Shown here: piece by piece, positions 25,491 to 36,200 of the stretch | How positions within the stretch are numbered: position 1 is the first letter of the stretch | Layout: each line of letters starts with the position of its first letter | From: Cyclaneusma minus | Lineage: Eukaryota; Ascomycota; Leotiomycetes; Marthamycetales; Marthamycetaceae | Length of the DNA stretch: 64,000 bases | Reading direction: 5' to 3' | Assembly: GCA_037179335.1 (NCBI GenBank) | Contig: JAKZHN010000003.1 | Span: 496,001 to 560,000, forward strand | Made by a program: the position numbers and the translations under genes | The notes under the pieces: model-generated | The model's database searches: none | The model's input: only the letters and a program-made list of their open reading frames with translations | Told to the model about the DNA's origin: nothing

Positions 25491-28400
25491 TTTAAAAAAA
25501 ATCCTAAATAGGTTTTTTTATTATTTTTTAAAATTCGATTAATTATTATTTTTTTATTTACTTTTGGTAAAAATAAATTTTTAAATTTTTTATAAATAAA
25601 AATAGGAAATAAAGCTTTTAAAAGCTTATAAAAATTCCGGAATAGCCTAGTTTATTAAATTTAAAATTAATATAATTATTTATTTAAAAAACGGATTAAA
25701 AACGGAGTTTTGTATCCAATTTTTTTTAATTTTAATTTTATAAAAGGCCGGCCTAAATAAGTATTTGTTTTATGCCGGTAAAAGCGCTAGGGTAAAAAAA
25801 GAAAAAAAGCCTTGAAAAGCTTAAGCAAAAATTTAATTAAATATGCTTAAAAGGGTATTAACCAATATAAAAGCGCCGGAATATAGCTTATATACTATAT
25901 CAATTATAATAATATATATTTGCAAGGCAAAGTTTTAAATAAATAATCTTTTTAATAAAAGGGATTTAATAATAAAGGCTTTAATAATATAAATAAAAGC
26001 CAATAAAAAGGCAATAAAGAAATTTGCGCCCTGGATTATAAAAGCTATTAATGCTTTTTAAAATGCGCTAGCAAAGGTTTTAAGGTTTTTAGCCTCTTTT
26101 AAATATATATAAATTTTAGAAATTAAAAGTTTTAAAGCTGTAAAATTATTTTGGTAATTGGCGATTAGTTTAAATATAGCAATTGCAAAATTTTTATTTA
26201 TATTAATATTATTGCTTCGCCCTTATAATTATAATAGCAATAGCAATATTTTGGTTTTTTTACGCTATATAGCAATAAAGTAAATTGGACGAAATAATTT
26301 AAATAAACCTAGTTTTAAAAATAATATTGCGATTTAACCAAGAATTTATTTTAGCGTGAGTGGTATTATTTTAAATTTGCTATTAAAAAGTATAAAAATA
26401 ATATAATTGCCTTTTTTAAAAAAGGCAATATATTAATATTAAATTTTTATTCAATTAAAAAATAAGCAATTTTCAAATTGCTTATAGCTATATATAAATT
26501 TAGCAATATAAAAAAAAGCGGCAAAAGCGATTTTAAATATTATATTAAAATTTAAATTAATTAGCTGCTTTTTTATAAGAAAAACAATTGCAAAAAACAA
26601 GGCTTTAATAATAATATCCAAAAATTATAATTTTAAAAAGAAACACAGCCTTATATTTTACAAAATTGCTTTAAATTCATTAGCAATTTATTATAGCCAA
26701 TTTAATTAAAAAAAGTTAAAAGCATTTTACGAAATTAAGCAAATTATATAAATATAATATAAAGCAAATAACGCATTTTAAATAAAATCGGATTTAAACT
26801 TTTTTATAGCAATTAATACTATTATTATAAAAGCAATTTATTTAATAATATAGGCTATAATTGCAAAATAAATAAATTTGTTTTTCTTAATATTAAAATG
26901 ATTTTAAAATTAATTAAAATTTTATAAAAGCTATAAAACCCTATAATTAAGCTATAAAAAACCATATAATATATTTAAAATAATAATAAAATTATAGTTA
27001 TTTAGTTTAATAATAATATACCAAAATCAAATTTAAATATTATTGCAAATACTAATTAGCAATTTTAATAGCTAAATTATATAATAAAGCATTAGCAAAA
27101 TATATAAATTCTAGCAATATCCAGCTTTGCGGCCAAAAGCAAAACTTTTTATAAAATTAAATATTATAAATTATTATGCAAAATATATTTTAAAAAAACC
27201 CCCGCTATATTATAAAGCTATTAATATAAATTACCGATTTGTAAATTAATTATTTTAATTTCTATTGCCAAATTATTTTAAAAATAGCTTGAATTTTAAA
27301 AATATTAATATTTAGCAAAATATTAATTGGCTAAAATTATTAAAATAATAAAAAACTAGCAAATACCTAATATTTAAAAAAATACTAATATAAATATACC
27401 AATTGCAGCGCGCAAAAAAGCAGCTAATAATATAAAAGCCATTTAAGCCTATAATTAAAGCGTTTATAAATAAATAAATTTAAAATTTAAAATTATTATT
27501 AAAAAACCTGATTTTATTATATTTGGAAACAAAATTACACTATTAAACCAAATTGTTTTTAATATTTTTAAATAGCCTATATTTAAAAAAAGCCCTAATG
27601 CTAAATAGGAAAACGGTAATAAAGCTTTAAAAACGGCAATAATAAAAATAGCCTAATTAAATGGCTAAAGCGATAAAATTTAAATTTCCAGCCAGCTTTT
27701 ATATTTTAAATAAGGAAATAGCTTTGCAAAAGCAAGCTTTTAACGCCAAGGCTAAAATATTAGCCAGCTTTTTCTTTTAAAAACCAATAGTATTATAATT
27801 TCCATATTAATTATTAAGCCCAATATTTTAATTAATACTTTCTTTTTTTTTATATTTATAAAATATCCAAAACTTAATAAAATAAATTAAAATCCGGCTT
27901 TTAAAAAATTAAAAGCTTTAAAAAATATACCAAAAATACAATAATAATATTATTTAAATAATAATGCAAATTTAAATTAAATAGCCAAAATATTAGCAAT
28001 TATTTAAATACCTTTATAAAAAAATTAAAAATAAATAATATTATTATCAATTCTTTTTTTCAATCAAACTTTAATAGCTATTAATATAAAATAGCTATTA
28101 AAATTATATAAAAAGCGTTTTTTATATTTTTTTTAAAACAAATACAGGCTTTACTAATTTTAATTATTAATTTCGAAATTTTTAAAAGCCTAATATAGCG
28201 TATAATAGCAGCCGTTTCTAAAATAAAAACATCAATTAAAAAATTGAAAAAAAGTGATAAATTAGGCGCTATATATTTAAAAATTTAAATACTAATTTAA
28301 AAAAAACAAATTAACAAATTAAAAAAATAAGAAGCCTTTTAAATGCATTATAAAATTAAATTATTAGCAATTTTATTATTTAATATATATAAAGCTTTTA

Positions 28401-29962
28401 TATAAAATTTTAAATTATATAAAGAAAATATATATAGGCTAATATAGCTAAAAAGGCAGCTATAATATAAACTAACCAATAAAAACTATAGAAATAAATT
28501 AAAATAATAGCAAATTTCTTTTTTTAAAAAATTTTAAATAAAAGAAAAAAGGCAAATTTAATAGAAAAGCAAAATTGGTAAACAGCTTAAATTATAGCTT
28601 AATATTGGGCTAGAAAAAGGCTAAAATATATAAAAGAAAATGATTATTTTTGCAAAATAAAGCAAAATAAAATTAAAAACTAAATATTAATAAATAGCTA
28701 GAAATTAGCGCAAGCAATATTAAATAAAAAACTCAATAATTAAAAGCCAATATATTTCTTTTAAAAATATTTAAAAGCTGAAAACCAAAAAAAGAGCTAG
28801 AAATAAATTAGGAAAATTAATAGCTATTTAGCGAATTTAATCCATTTAGCAAATAAAAATTAAATTTTAAAATTACCAATGCTAAAATAGCAAGCATTTT
28901 ATTTAAACTCGGAATAATTTTTTTAAAAATATTTTTTACCGCAAATTAAGCATTTATATTAGCGTTTGCACTTTTTTCAATTATAGCCTTTATTATTATA
29001 TATTTAATAAATAATAAAATTATTATTTAAATAAATTAATTAATATTTTAAAATACAAAATTTATAAATAACCCAATGAAAAAATTCCCAATTTTTAAAA
29101 TTAAAAAACTCAAAAATTATTATAAATTAATAGCATTTAAATACCAAAAAAACGGCATTTTTTTATTAATAAATAGCGGCTAATTTAATAATTTTATAAT
29201 AAAATTAAAATAGCCAGCAATTTAATTATAATATATAATTAATATAATAAATAATAAATATTCGGATTTAAAAAAAATTAAATACTATAATTATTACCAA
29301 AAGCTAAAATTTTGCCAATTATTATAATTTAGCGCAGTTTATTGCCTAAAAACAAAATTAAAATATTAAAAGCATTGGCATTAAAATTTTTACCCAAAAA
29401 GCAAGAAAAACAAAATGGGTAAAAAATGCAATTGGCAATTTAAAAAAGCCATTTATATAAAATATCAGAAAAATAGGAAATTAATTTAAAAATTTTAGTA
29501 GAAAAAAAGCGCTTATTATTTTTATTATTATTTTCATTTTTAAAAAAAGCTTTATTACAATTATTGCTAATTTAAAAGCCCGCAATATTTATAGCAGCTT
29601 TTATAATAGCTTTTAGAGCGGTTTTAGCGGCGCAAATTTAAACGGCGTTAAAAGCTATAATAGCTTTCTAAATAGCTTTTGCAAAACGCCGGTGCTAATT
29701 GGCTTTTTAACGGGCTAAATAATTTTAAATTTATTTAAAATTAAAGCTGTTTAAACTTTTATTAATTGGGAAATTATAAGCAATACCGTATACGCCATTT
29801 TTTATAGCACCCCTATAAGCACTCCCACGGTTTTTACAGTTTCTATTATTATTGCAAAGCATAAAAAAGCTATAAAAAAATTAAAAAAATATACAAAAAG
29901 GCTTTTTGGCGCAATTTCCAATATTGCCGCTAATATTGGCTTAAAATTTATTGCAAAATAAA

Positions 29963-30114
29963 ATTAAAAATAGCTAATAATTGGCCTGCAAAAAATATTG
30001 CTGGAAAAAAAAATGGCGGTTTTCCAAAAACTCTATCTGTACGGCTCTTGGCTAGCTGGCTAGCCAAGAGCTCCGTGCGTTCCGCACGTGACCGACCGCC
30101 AGCTGATCTCCTGA
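29963..30114 (+). repeat. Copy C: right terminus of the AT-rich block, nearly unmutated
   Basis: It corresponds base for base to the right half of copy A but keeps its C and G residues from about 30010 on. It includes a perfect 12-bp hairpin (30044-30055 with 30060-30071, GCTCTTGGCTAG and its complement) and a second small hairpin, CGTGCG TTC CGCACG, right after it. Array sequence resumes immediately beyond. Confidence 0.55.
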
Positions 30115-32056
30115 CATAAAACCAACCATTTAAACATCGAAGTCCGAGTTATTAATTATCACCGTTTCAGAAACCGAACTTGAAATCAAAGGACATGAAA
30201 CAAAGCTGCAGCGCTCAAGTCGAGCTACTTGATGTAGAGCTTCTTAGGCTTAAAGCATGGTTCAACAACCGTGAGCAAGCACCCTCTTTTATAGCCAAAG
30301 GCCCCAGAAACTTCTAGATTCGAGTCACATGACCCACCATGATCACTCGCCTGCGCTCATAGAAAGATCGGCAGTGACAGCTTAGCACGACAGAGACTGC
30401 CGTCATCGACGGCAGCAATGTTACAGAACTCTCCATGTCGAAGCCCTCTTTTGAACAATGAATTCTGAGCCCGCTCATGCCCGCAGTGACTTTGGGTCAG
30501 GATCTCGAAGTGACGGAAGTTGGAACAAGAACATGGTGTTGGCGCCGTATGCAGTGGCCATTTTAGATCCGAGAGCATGTTTCAACAGCCCTGGGCAAGC
30601 AGCCCCTTTTATAGCCAAAATCCAGACGTCTACAACTTTCCTTTGCTGCATCACGTGCGCTCAGGGGCAAAGCAGAAGACATCACTCGACAGTAACCCTG
30701 CCTCACGATAGCAGCAAACGCCACCAACAGCAGCAATGCTTCAAAGCTCGTTTCTCTGGAACGATTTCAACACACTGAGCTTCCTTGACTTATTTCCATT
30801 TTGACGTTTAAATTGGATCAAGGCTCAGGAGTGAGGGAATATAAACCAAAGCCTTGGTCTTCACCTCGCAGTTGACCTTTCGAGCGTGAAGTTCGACGAC
30901 ATGTTTCAACAACCCTAGGAAAGCAGTCATTTTTATAGCCAAAACTCTAGGCACGTGCCACGAGATCTGCCTTGATTCCTTTCTTGCGCTTATGGCAAAC
31001 TCCCCCTTTCCGACAATAACCCTGCATTACAACAGCAGCAAACACCACCAACAGCAGCCATGCCGCAGAAATTCTTATTTTTGGAAGATTCCCAGCACTC
31101 GGGGCTTCTTTGATTTATTCCCATTTTGGCTTCTGTCTGAGCTTGGGCAAAGGCGTTGAAGTACCTAAGGAATATAGGGACAAAGCCGCGGTGTTTGCGT
31201 CACCATTTGACAGTCATAGAACGGCAGAAAGCATGGTCAAGAACTCTGGGCTAAGCATCCTTTTTATACCCAAAAGTCTACACACGTGATAGATACCGGA
31301 CTGGGTTTGCTCCCTTCCTTACGCTCAAAGCAACAGACCTCTTTTCGACAGTGATTCTGCATTACGACAGCAGGAAACACCATCAACAGCAGCTGAGCTA
31401 CAACACTCGCTGCCTAACAACTGCATTCAGAATATAGGCATTTGAATTGGCCGATCCTCATATTGGCTTCTAACTGGCTCGAAGGCTCGAAAACGATAGA
31501 ACATGGGACAAAGCCGTGGTCTTCGCGTCACCATAAAAGGTTGCCCTAACAATCAGAAAGCATGGCTAACAACCTTGGTCAAGGCAGCATTTTTATAGCC
31601 AAAGCAAGTCTGGGAACTTCCAGCTTTTTCCCGTGACCTCGCTCCCCTGGTGCTCGACGCCGGTGATGTTTTCATCCTCAACAGTGGTGAGACTTGACGG
31701 TGGCAGACATCCACCACTGACAACAGGGCAGCCATCACGCTGAAAGCCCAAAACAGACTCGCCGTCTGGAATATTCACAAAACGTGTAGCAGTCCGCAGC
31801 AGCCCATTTCTGCTTCGGTCTCGAACACAGGCTCTCAACCGAGCACCGCCGTCCCGTGTCTTGTCATCTACGTAAATGGATCTTGGTCCTAAAACTGAGA
31901 TCTAGACCTCATATTTATAGCTTTGTCAGTTTAAAGCCTGCCTGACTCACACCCGACCAGAAGCACATCATCACATAATGAACAAGGTCACGTGATCTGC
32001 CGTTGAGGTTGTGAGCGCTGGTCGCTCGTCACTCGTCGCTCAGTTCCGAATATGAA
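30115..32056 (+). repeat. Degenerate ~315-bp tandem array, resumed after the insertion (6 cores)
   Basis: Cores lie at about 30286, 30606, 30930, 31260, 31590 and 31912 (spacings 320, 324, 330, 330, 322). The secondary words are unusually well kept here: GCCTGCGCTCA, AACAGCAGCAATG, GGTCTTCGCGTCACC, GAAAGCATGG..AACAACC. The first segment, 30115-30286, is the right half of the unit that starts at 13263, split by the AT-rich insertion. The last unit ends at a Mutator-like element. Confidence 0.8.
30357..30578 (-). CDS. Possible 73-codon mini-ORF in one array unit (doubtful)
   Basis: Read on the minus strand, this ORF starts with ATGCTCTCGGAT 28 bp after the TATA-like core at 30606. It ends just before the CACATG box and core of the next unit, so it would fill one repeat unit. 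Several other units keep ATGCTTTC at the same place, but their frames close within a few codons or are shifted. The predicted peptide begins MLSDLKWPL and has no recognisable domain. It could be chance in a non-coding repeat. Confidence 0.15.
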   Translation of the reverse strand: MLSDLKWPLHTAPTPCSCSNFRHFEILTQSHCGHERAQNSLFKRGLRHGEFCNIAAVDDGSLCRAKLSLPIFL

Positions 32057-32065
32057 CGGTTCGGA

Positions 32066-32825
32066 GGATAAAGATACCCACACATACCCTGACATTATCC
32101 ACACATACCCTGCCTTATATTTCAGGCAGGAGACCCTTTTTTTTAAGGGCTTTCCTATTAAAATGAGTAAAATTAATTTTGTGTCATTTGGACTAATTTT
32201 CAGCCATTTAAATTGGAATTTTTAAGCATTCCAAGTCATTTTAATAAATTTCAATTAATTCTAAACTATTCTCAGCCCAGCTCCAGCTCTAGCTCCAGCT
32301 CCAGCTCCAGCCAATATTGGCAGCAGGGCTTCAGCCCTCAACATCCAGCTCCAAGGTCCAAAATCCAGCTCCAGCCCCAGCTATAGTTTTCCAGCTCAGC
32401 GCGTATGTATTGAGGTCCGGAGAAGGCAGCCTGGCATGCGCCATGGCTGAAAGGGAGGGCGAGGGCGAGGGCGATGGCGAGGACATGATGTAAACAAACA
32501 GCGCAATATGAACGGATGTCGGAGAGGAGCTTTCTGGCATGCGTTGCAGTGCGCGCAAGGCTGGAAATGGAGCTGGAGTCGGAGCTGCCAATCTGGAGCT
32601 TCCGGCGGAGGGCTGAAGCCCTTTGCTAAAGCTGGAGCGTGGCGGTGGTAGTGGTGGTGGTGGTGGTGTTTTGGTGGTCGCGATGTTCGCCTTTGCTGCG
32701 GAGATATTTGGCTAAGTTTTATCGCACGTCGACTGGGCCTCTATTGCTAAAAAAAGGTCTTTTGCCTGAAATATAAGGCATGGTATGTGTGGATAATGTT
32801 AGGGTATGTGTGGGTATCTTTATCC
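32066..32825. mobile_element. Non-autonomous Mutator-like element (760 bp) with perfect 9-bp target duplication
   Basis: Terminal inverted repeats 32066-32135 and 32756-32825 (about 70 bp, four mismatches by eye) begin GGATAAAGATACCCACACAT. The element is flanked directly by CGGTTCGGA on both sides (32057-32065 and 32826-32834). Long inverted repeats with a 9-bp duplication are the mark of Mutator-like transposons. The interior has CAGCTC repeats, subterminal inverted segments around GGGCTTCAGCCCT and a GGTGGT run, but no transposase frame, so it would need an enzyme encoded elsewhere. The intact duplication and well-matched ends point to a fairly recent insertion. Confidence 0.85.
32277..32311 (+). 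repeat. CAGCTC microsatellite inside the Mutator-like element
   Basis: About six units of CAGCTC (one with a T change). Related GGAGCT words occur in inverse orientation near 32570-32600, making the element's interior partly palindromic. Confidence 0.7.
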
Positions 32826-32834
32826 CGGTTCGGA

Positions 32835-33227
32835 CCACGCTTAACTGAATCCAATTCAAGTGACATACTGGGTAGCCATGCCTCATCACCAAACACTTAC
32901 ACATCACACATCACGCACATCACACACATCAAATTATCAAAATTTCCTCCAAGGCTTCAGCAATCTCAGCAATCTCAGCAATCCCATAGTCCTTTCAGTA
33001 TCCCACCACAAGAAAAAAAAACGCCCCGCTATGCGCTATCTCACACCACGCTTGCTTGCTATATGCTTTATTCGGACACAACTGAAAATGAAACAAAGTG
33101 AATTGTCGACACGAAGTCGCGAACAACCCAATGCAGCGCCATGCCAGGGTATGAAAAATCACGAACACGCCTCAAACCGCCTTCGCATTTGAGTGAACTG
33201 AGTGATTGAAAGCCAACACACCACCAC
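32835..33227. other. 3' flank of FAB1 with low-complexity stretches
   Basis: It holds a CA/CACATCA-rich stretch at about 32885-32935 and three copies of CAGCAATCT near 32957-32983, otherwise nothing recognisable. The transcript end of the FAB1 gene, which reads towards it, should fall here. Confidence 0.4.
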
Positions 33228-36200
33228 CTAAAGACTAGCATCCACGTCCCTCTCATCGACATCATTCTTCGCCCTCAGCGCCCTCGAGTCCGGCTGGAAC
33301 TGATGCCAACAGCTGCGTCACATGTTAGCCACCGCGCTCCAAGAAATCAGGTCTAAATCCTTCCCTTCCCCACCACCATCCTCATCAACACGAGGGTTGG
33401 GTGGGCGGCTGCGGAGGTATGCGGACATACAAGGGTAAAAAGAGGGGAGCAACTTACTTAGGCGCCTGCAACACATACCTCGCCATAGCCTCCCTAAACC
33501 TACTCTTATACTCCTTCGGACTCGTAACCGTCGGTCTATTCCGCCCCCCTCCGGCAAGTCCCCGATCCTTAATCCAACTCTCCAATTTCTTGTCCCAAGT
33601 ATACGTCCTAATACAATCGATAATCCCCACCACAATCTCCTTCCGTCGTTCATCCACAGCAACCATCAGCGAATAATCCATCACATTCTGTCGTGCCAAG
33701 AACAGCGTGTCGTTCCACACAGAAGCGCGTAATAGCTTTTTCGAGTGTTCGCGCGCGAACAGAGGCGATTCGTAGATGTATTCGACCATGTTTTCGTCGA
33801 GGAGCACTTCGTGCCGCTCGCCGGTGGATTGGATCTTGCGGTTGCGCATGGAGCCTTTGAGGTCGAAGATTCGCGCGGGCTCGCGGTCGTAGAAGAGATT
33901 CTCCATGAGCAGAAAGTCGAGCTTGATTTCTGTGCCCGTGCTCGGATTCTTGACAAAGATTTGGTAGAAGCCCAGCATCTTGGCGATCACGGAGGGCAGG
34001 TCGTGGAACATGATTTCGGCCATGATGTTGAAGTAAGCGGGGGCGAATTTTAGGAACGCGGCCGTCTCGATCGGACTCAGGCTCTTCAGTATCAACCTGT
34101 CATCTAAAGTCTTGAGGAACACGGATTTGGTTTTGCCGCCGCGGGAATCCCATTTTGCACAGCGGGAGAGGGAGTCGACGATCCGTTCCGAGACGCCGCA
34201 TTTGCGTCGCACGGCGTCGAATTGCTCGGCGTAGAAGATTTTGCAGAGCATTTTGGCGGGGCCCTCATTAAACTGATACTTGATATGCGTGCCCGTCGCT
34301 CTCAACAAACTCGTTTCAACTTCCTCCTGCTCAATACCATCATCGCACAGGTCGGGGACGGGCGTGGACATAGACTCAGCAGTAGGTGTTTTGGGGCCGG
34401 ACTTGCGTCGATCGGCGGCTTGGCCGTTGCGTCGGCTCATTTCGAGCTTATTGCGGTAGTCTTGCGAGTTCAGAGCGAAGGCGATGAGTGAGGAGGGCTC
34501 GTCTTCGCGCACGATGACGTCGGAGTCGCTGAAGATGTGGTCTTGAACGCTCATGGGGTAGTCGAGTTGCGTCCAGCCGGAAGCAGAACGTTCGGCCCAG
34601 AAGTTGGTGAGCATTTTGAGGAGACTGGACTTTTCGTGCTTGGGGAGTTCGATGGGTGTGTCGATGTGACCTTCGAGACTTGAAAGGGTGTCGGCGTCGG
34701 GGATGTCGATGTTGTCGAGGAGTGAGTTTTCGAGGTCGCTGTTGCCTTCGTCGTCGGAGGGGGCTTGGCTGGCAGTGGGGTGCTGATCATCGGCGTCCGT
34801 GTCAGCTTCTGTGACTGTCTCTGTGCCAGTCAAAGCCGTGCTTGTTGGCGAGGGAGGGCCATGTTCTCCAGGATCCCCAGTATTCGTAGCCGCCATACCC
34901 TCCACCGTGTCCGTCGTATGCTCATTATCCTGCGTCGGCTTAGTCTCTCTCAGATCCTCATCAGAAGGCCCACGCTCAGCAACAGCCTCATTGACATCCT
35001 TGTAGACCTCAACAATAGGTTTCGAGCTCGCCTTCGGGAAAGCTCTCGACTGCGTGAAATTGGCACGCTGCTTTCTATCCCGCATACGCTCCTTCTCAAA
35101 CTCCCTGCTGAGTTCTTCAAAATGCTTAGCCAGCGACGAAACCTTCCGATTTTTAGTCGTTCGCTGTATCGAGCGGGGAATCAACGAGTGACCAGGCTTG
35201 CGATTCAGAGTCTTCAAGCCAAGTCGCTCAGATAGCTTCTTATCAGGCTTCATAGACTCGCCCGCCGAAGACCTGCCATCCCACTCAATCGGAGACGGTG
35301 CTGCCATCTCTCTTGTCAGAGGCGTAGTTCTTCCATCATTTGATGACTTCCCCGAGATCGATTGCAGTCGACGGAAGGTACCAGCAGGCTGTGACTGGGT
35401 ACGAGCCATCACTGGTGACGTGGACAAGCCACTCTTCCTCGTGGTCCCTCGCCCGGTAGGACGCGGTATCTGAGACTTTTCGATGATGTCGATGCCAGAT
35501 GCTTGGCTTGACATCCGCCGAAGCTCCAATTGAGATTGGGTTTCAGCAGGCTCGCTGACCACCACTGACTGCTCGCCGCTGGACTGTATGACACTGGACT
35601 GCAGGCTACTGTCCTGCTCACTGCTAGACTCCTTGCTGGACTCCTTGGTGGCAGGTTTCTCACCCTCCTCACTAACGGCTTCCGTGTTCGGCGTACTCGC
35701 AGGAGCAACCTCAATAATAGGCGTCGTCACACTCGGCGTCGGAATAGCCAGATCCAAATGCTGAATGCCCTCCCGTTCCAGATCCACAGTCGAAGGATTC
35801 CCACCAGGAACTCCCGTCGCAGACGCAGCAGTAGGCTCAACAGTAGGCGCAGCATCAGTCCCTTGCTCTCCCGTCTCCTCCCTCCCCCCATTTTCCTCCT
35901 CCACCACACTCGCCAACACCTCATGTGCCTCCTCCCGACTAACACAACTCGGAGCCGGCTTCAACTCAATCCCCTCACCCTCAACCTTCTCACTCTCCAC
36001 CTTCTCACTCCCCTGCTCTTTCTCCGAAGGCTCATCCCCCTCCCCATCCCCCTCCCCGCCCTCCGTCTCCGCCGTCTCACTCGTCACAATACTAGTCGAA
36101 CTCTCATCCCGATCCATAAACATCTTCCTCAACTGCAGCGCTGCCAATCTCCTAATATCCTTCTCAGACGGGAAGAAGTTGGCCTCAAAGTCGGTGAAGG

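Larger units (their letters stand above)
13441..30114. mobile_element. AT-rich hypermutated insertion (RIP-like relic of transposable elements)
   Basis: This block of about 16.7 kb is roughly 80% A+T and studded with stops in every frame. It interrupts the 315-bp array inside one unit: about 175 bp of unit lie on the left (core 13263) and about 170 bp on the right (core 30286), and these match consecutive parts of intact units. It therefore inserted into a pre-existing array. Remaining C is mostly in GpC. The ends are related to short flanking copies (13446-13866, 13868-14150, 29963-30114). No protein of a transposon can be read. Scattered frames of 60-100 codons (for example 17547-17795 and 23200-23430) are Asn/Ile/Lys/Phe-rich by composition and I do not regard them as genes. 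Confidence 0.75.

Noticed and set aside
30044..30087. Helitron 3' end (hairpin near the right terminus of the block)
   Set aside because: The hairpins are real, but no CTRR end with a following T and no 5' TC end can be placed, and no Rep/helicase frame survives.
13441..30114. The AT-rich block as a regional centromere
   Set aside because: Size and composition would fit some filamentous fungi, and CACGTG boxes resemble the yeast CDEI word. But AT-rich transposon graveyards are frequent in such genomes, and the block inserted into one array unit like a mobile element. Only CENP-A ChIP would decide.
1600..32056. The 315-bp array as a CRISPR array
   Set aside because: Units are long, strongly diverged and without the short identical repeat and unique spacer pattern; the genome is eukaryotic.
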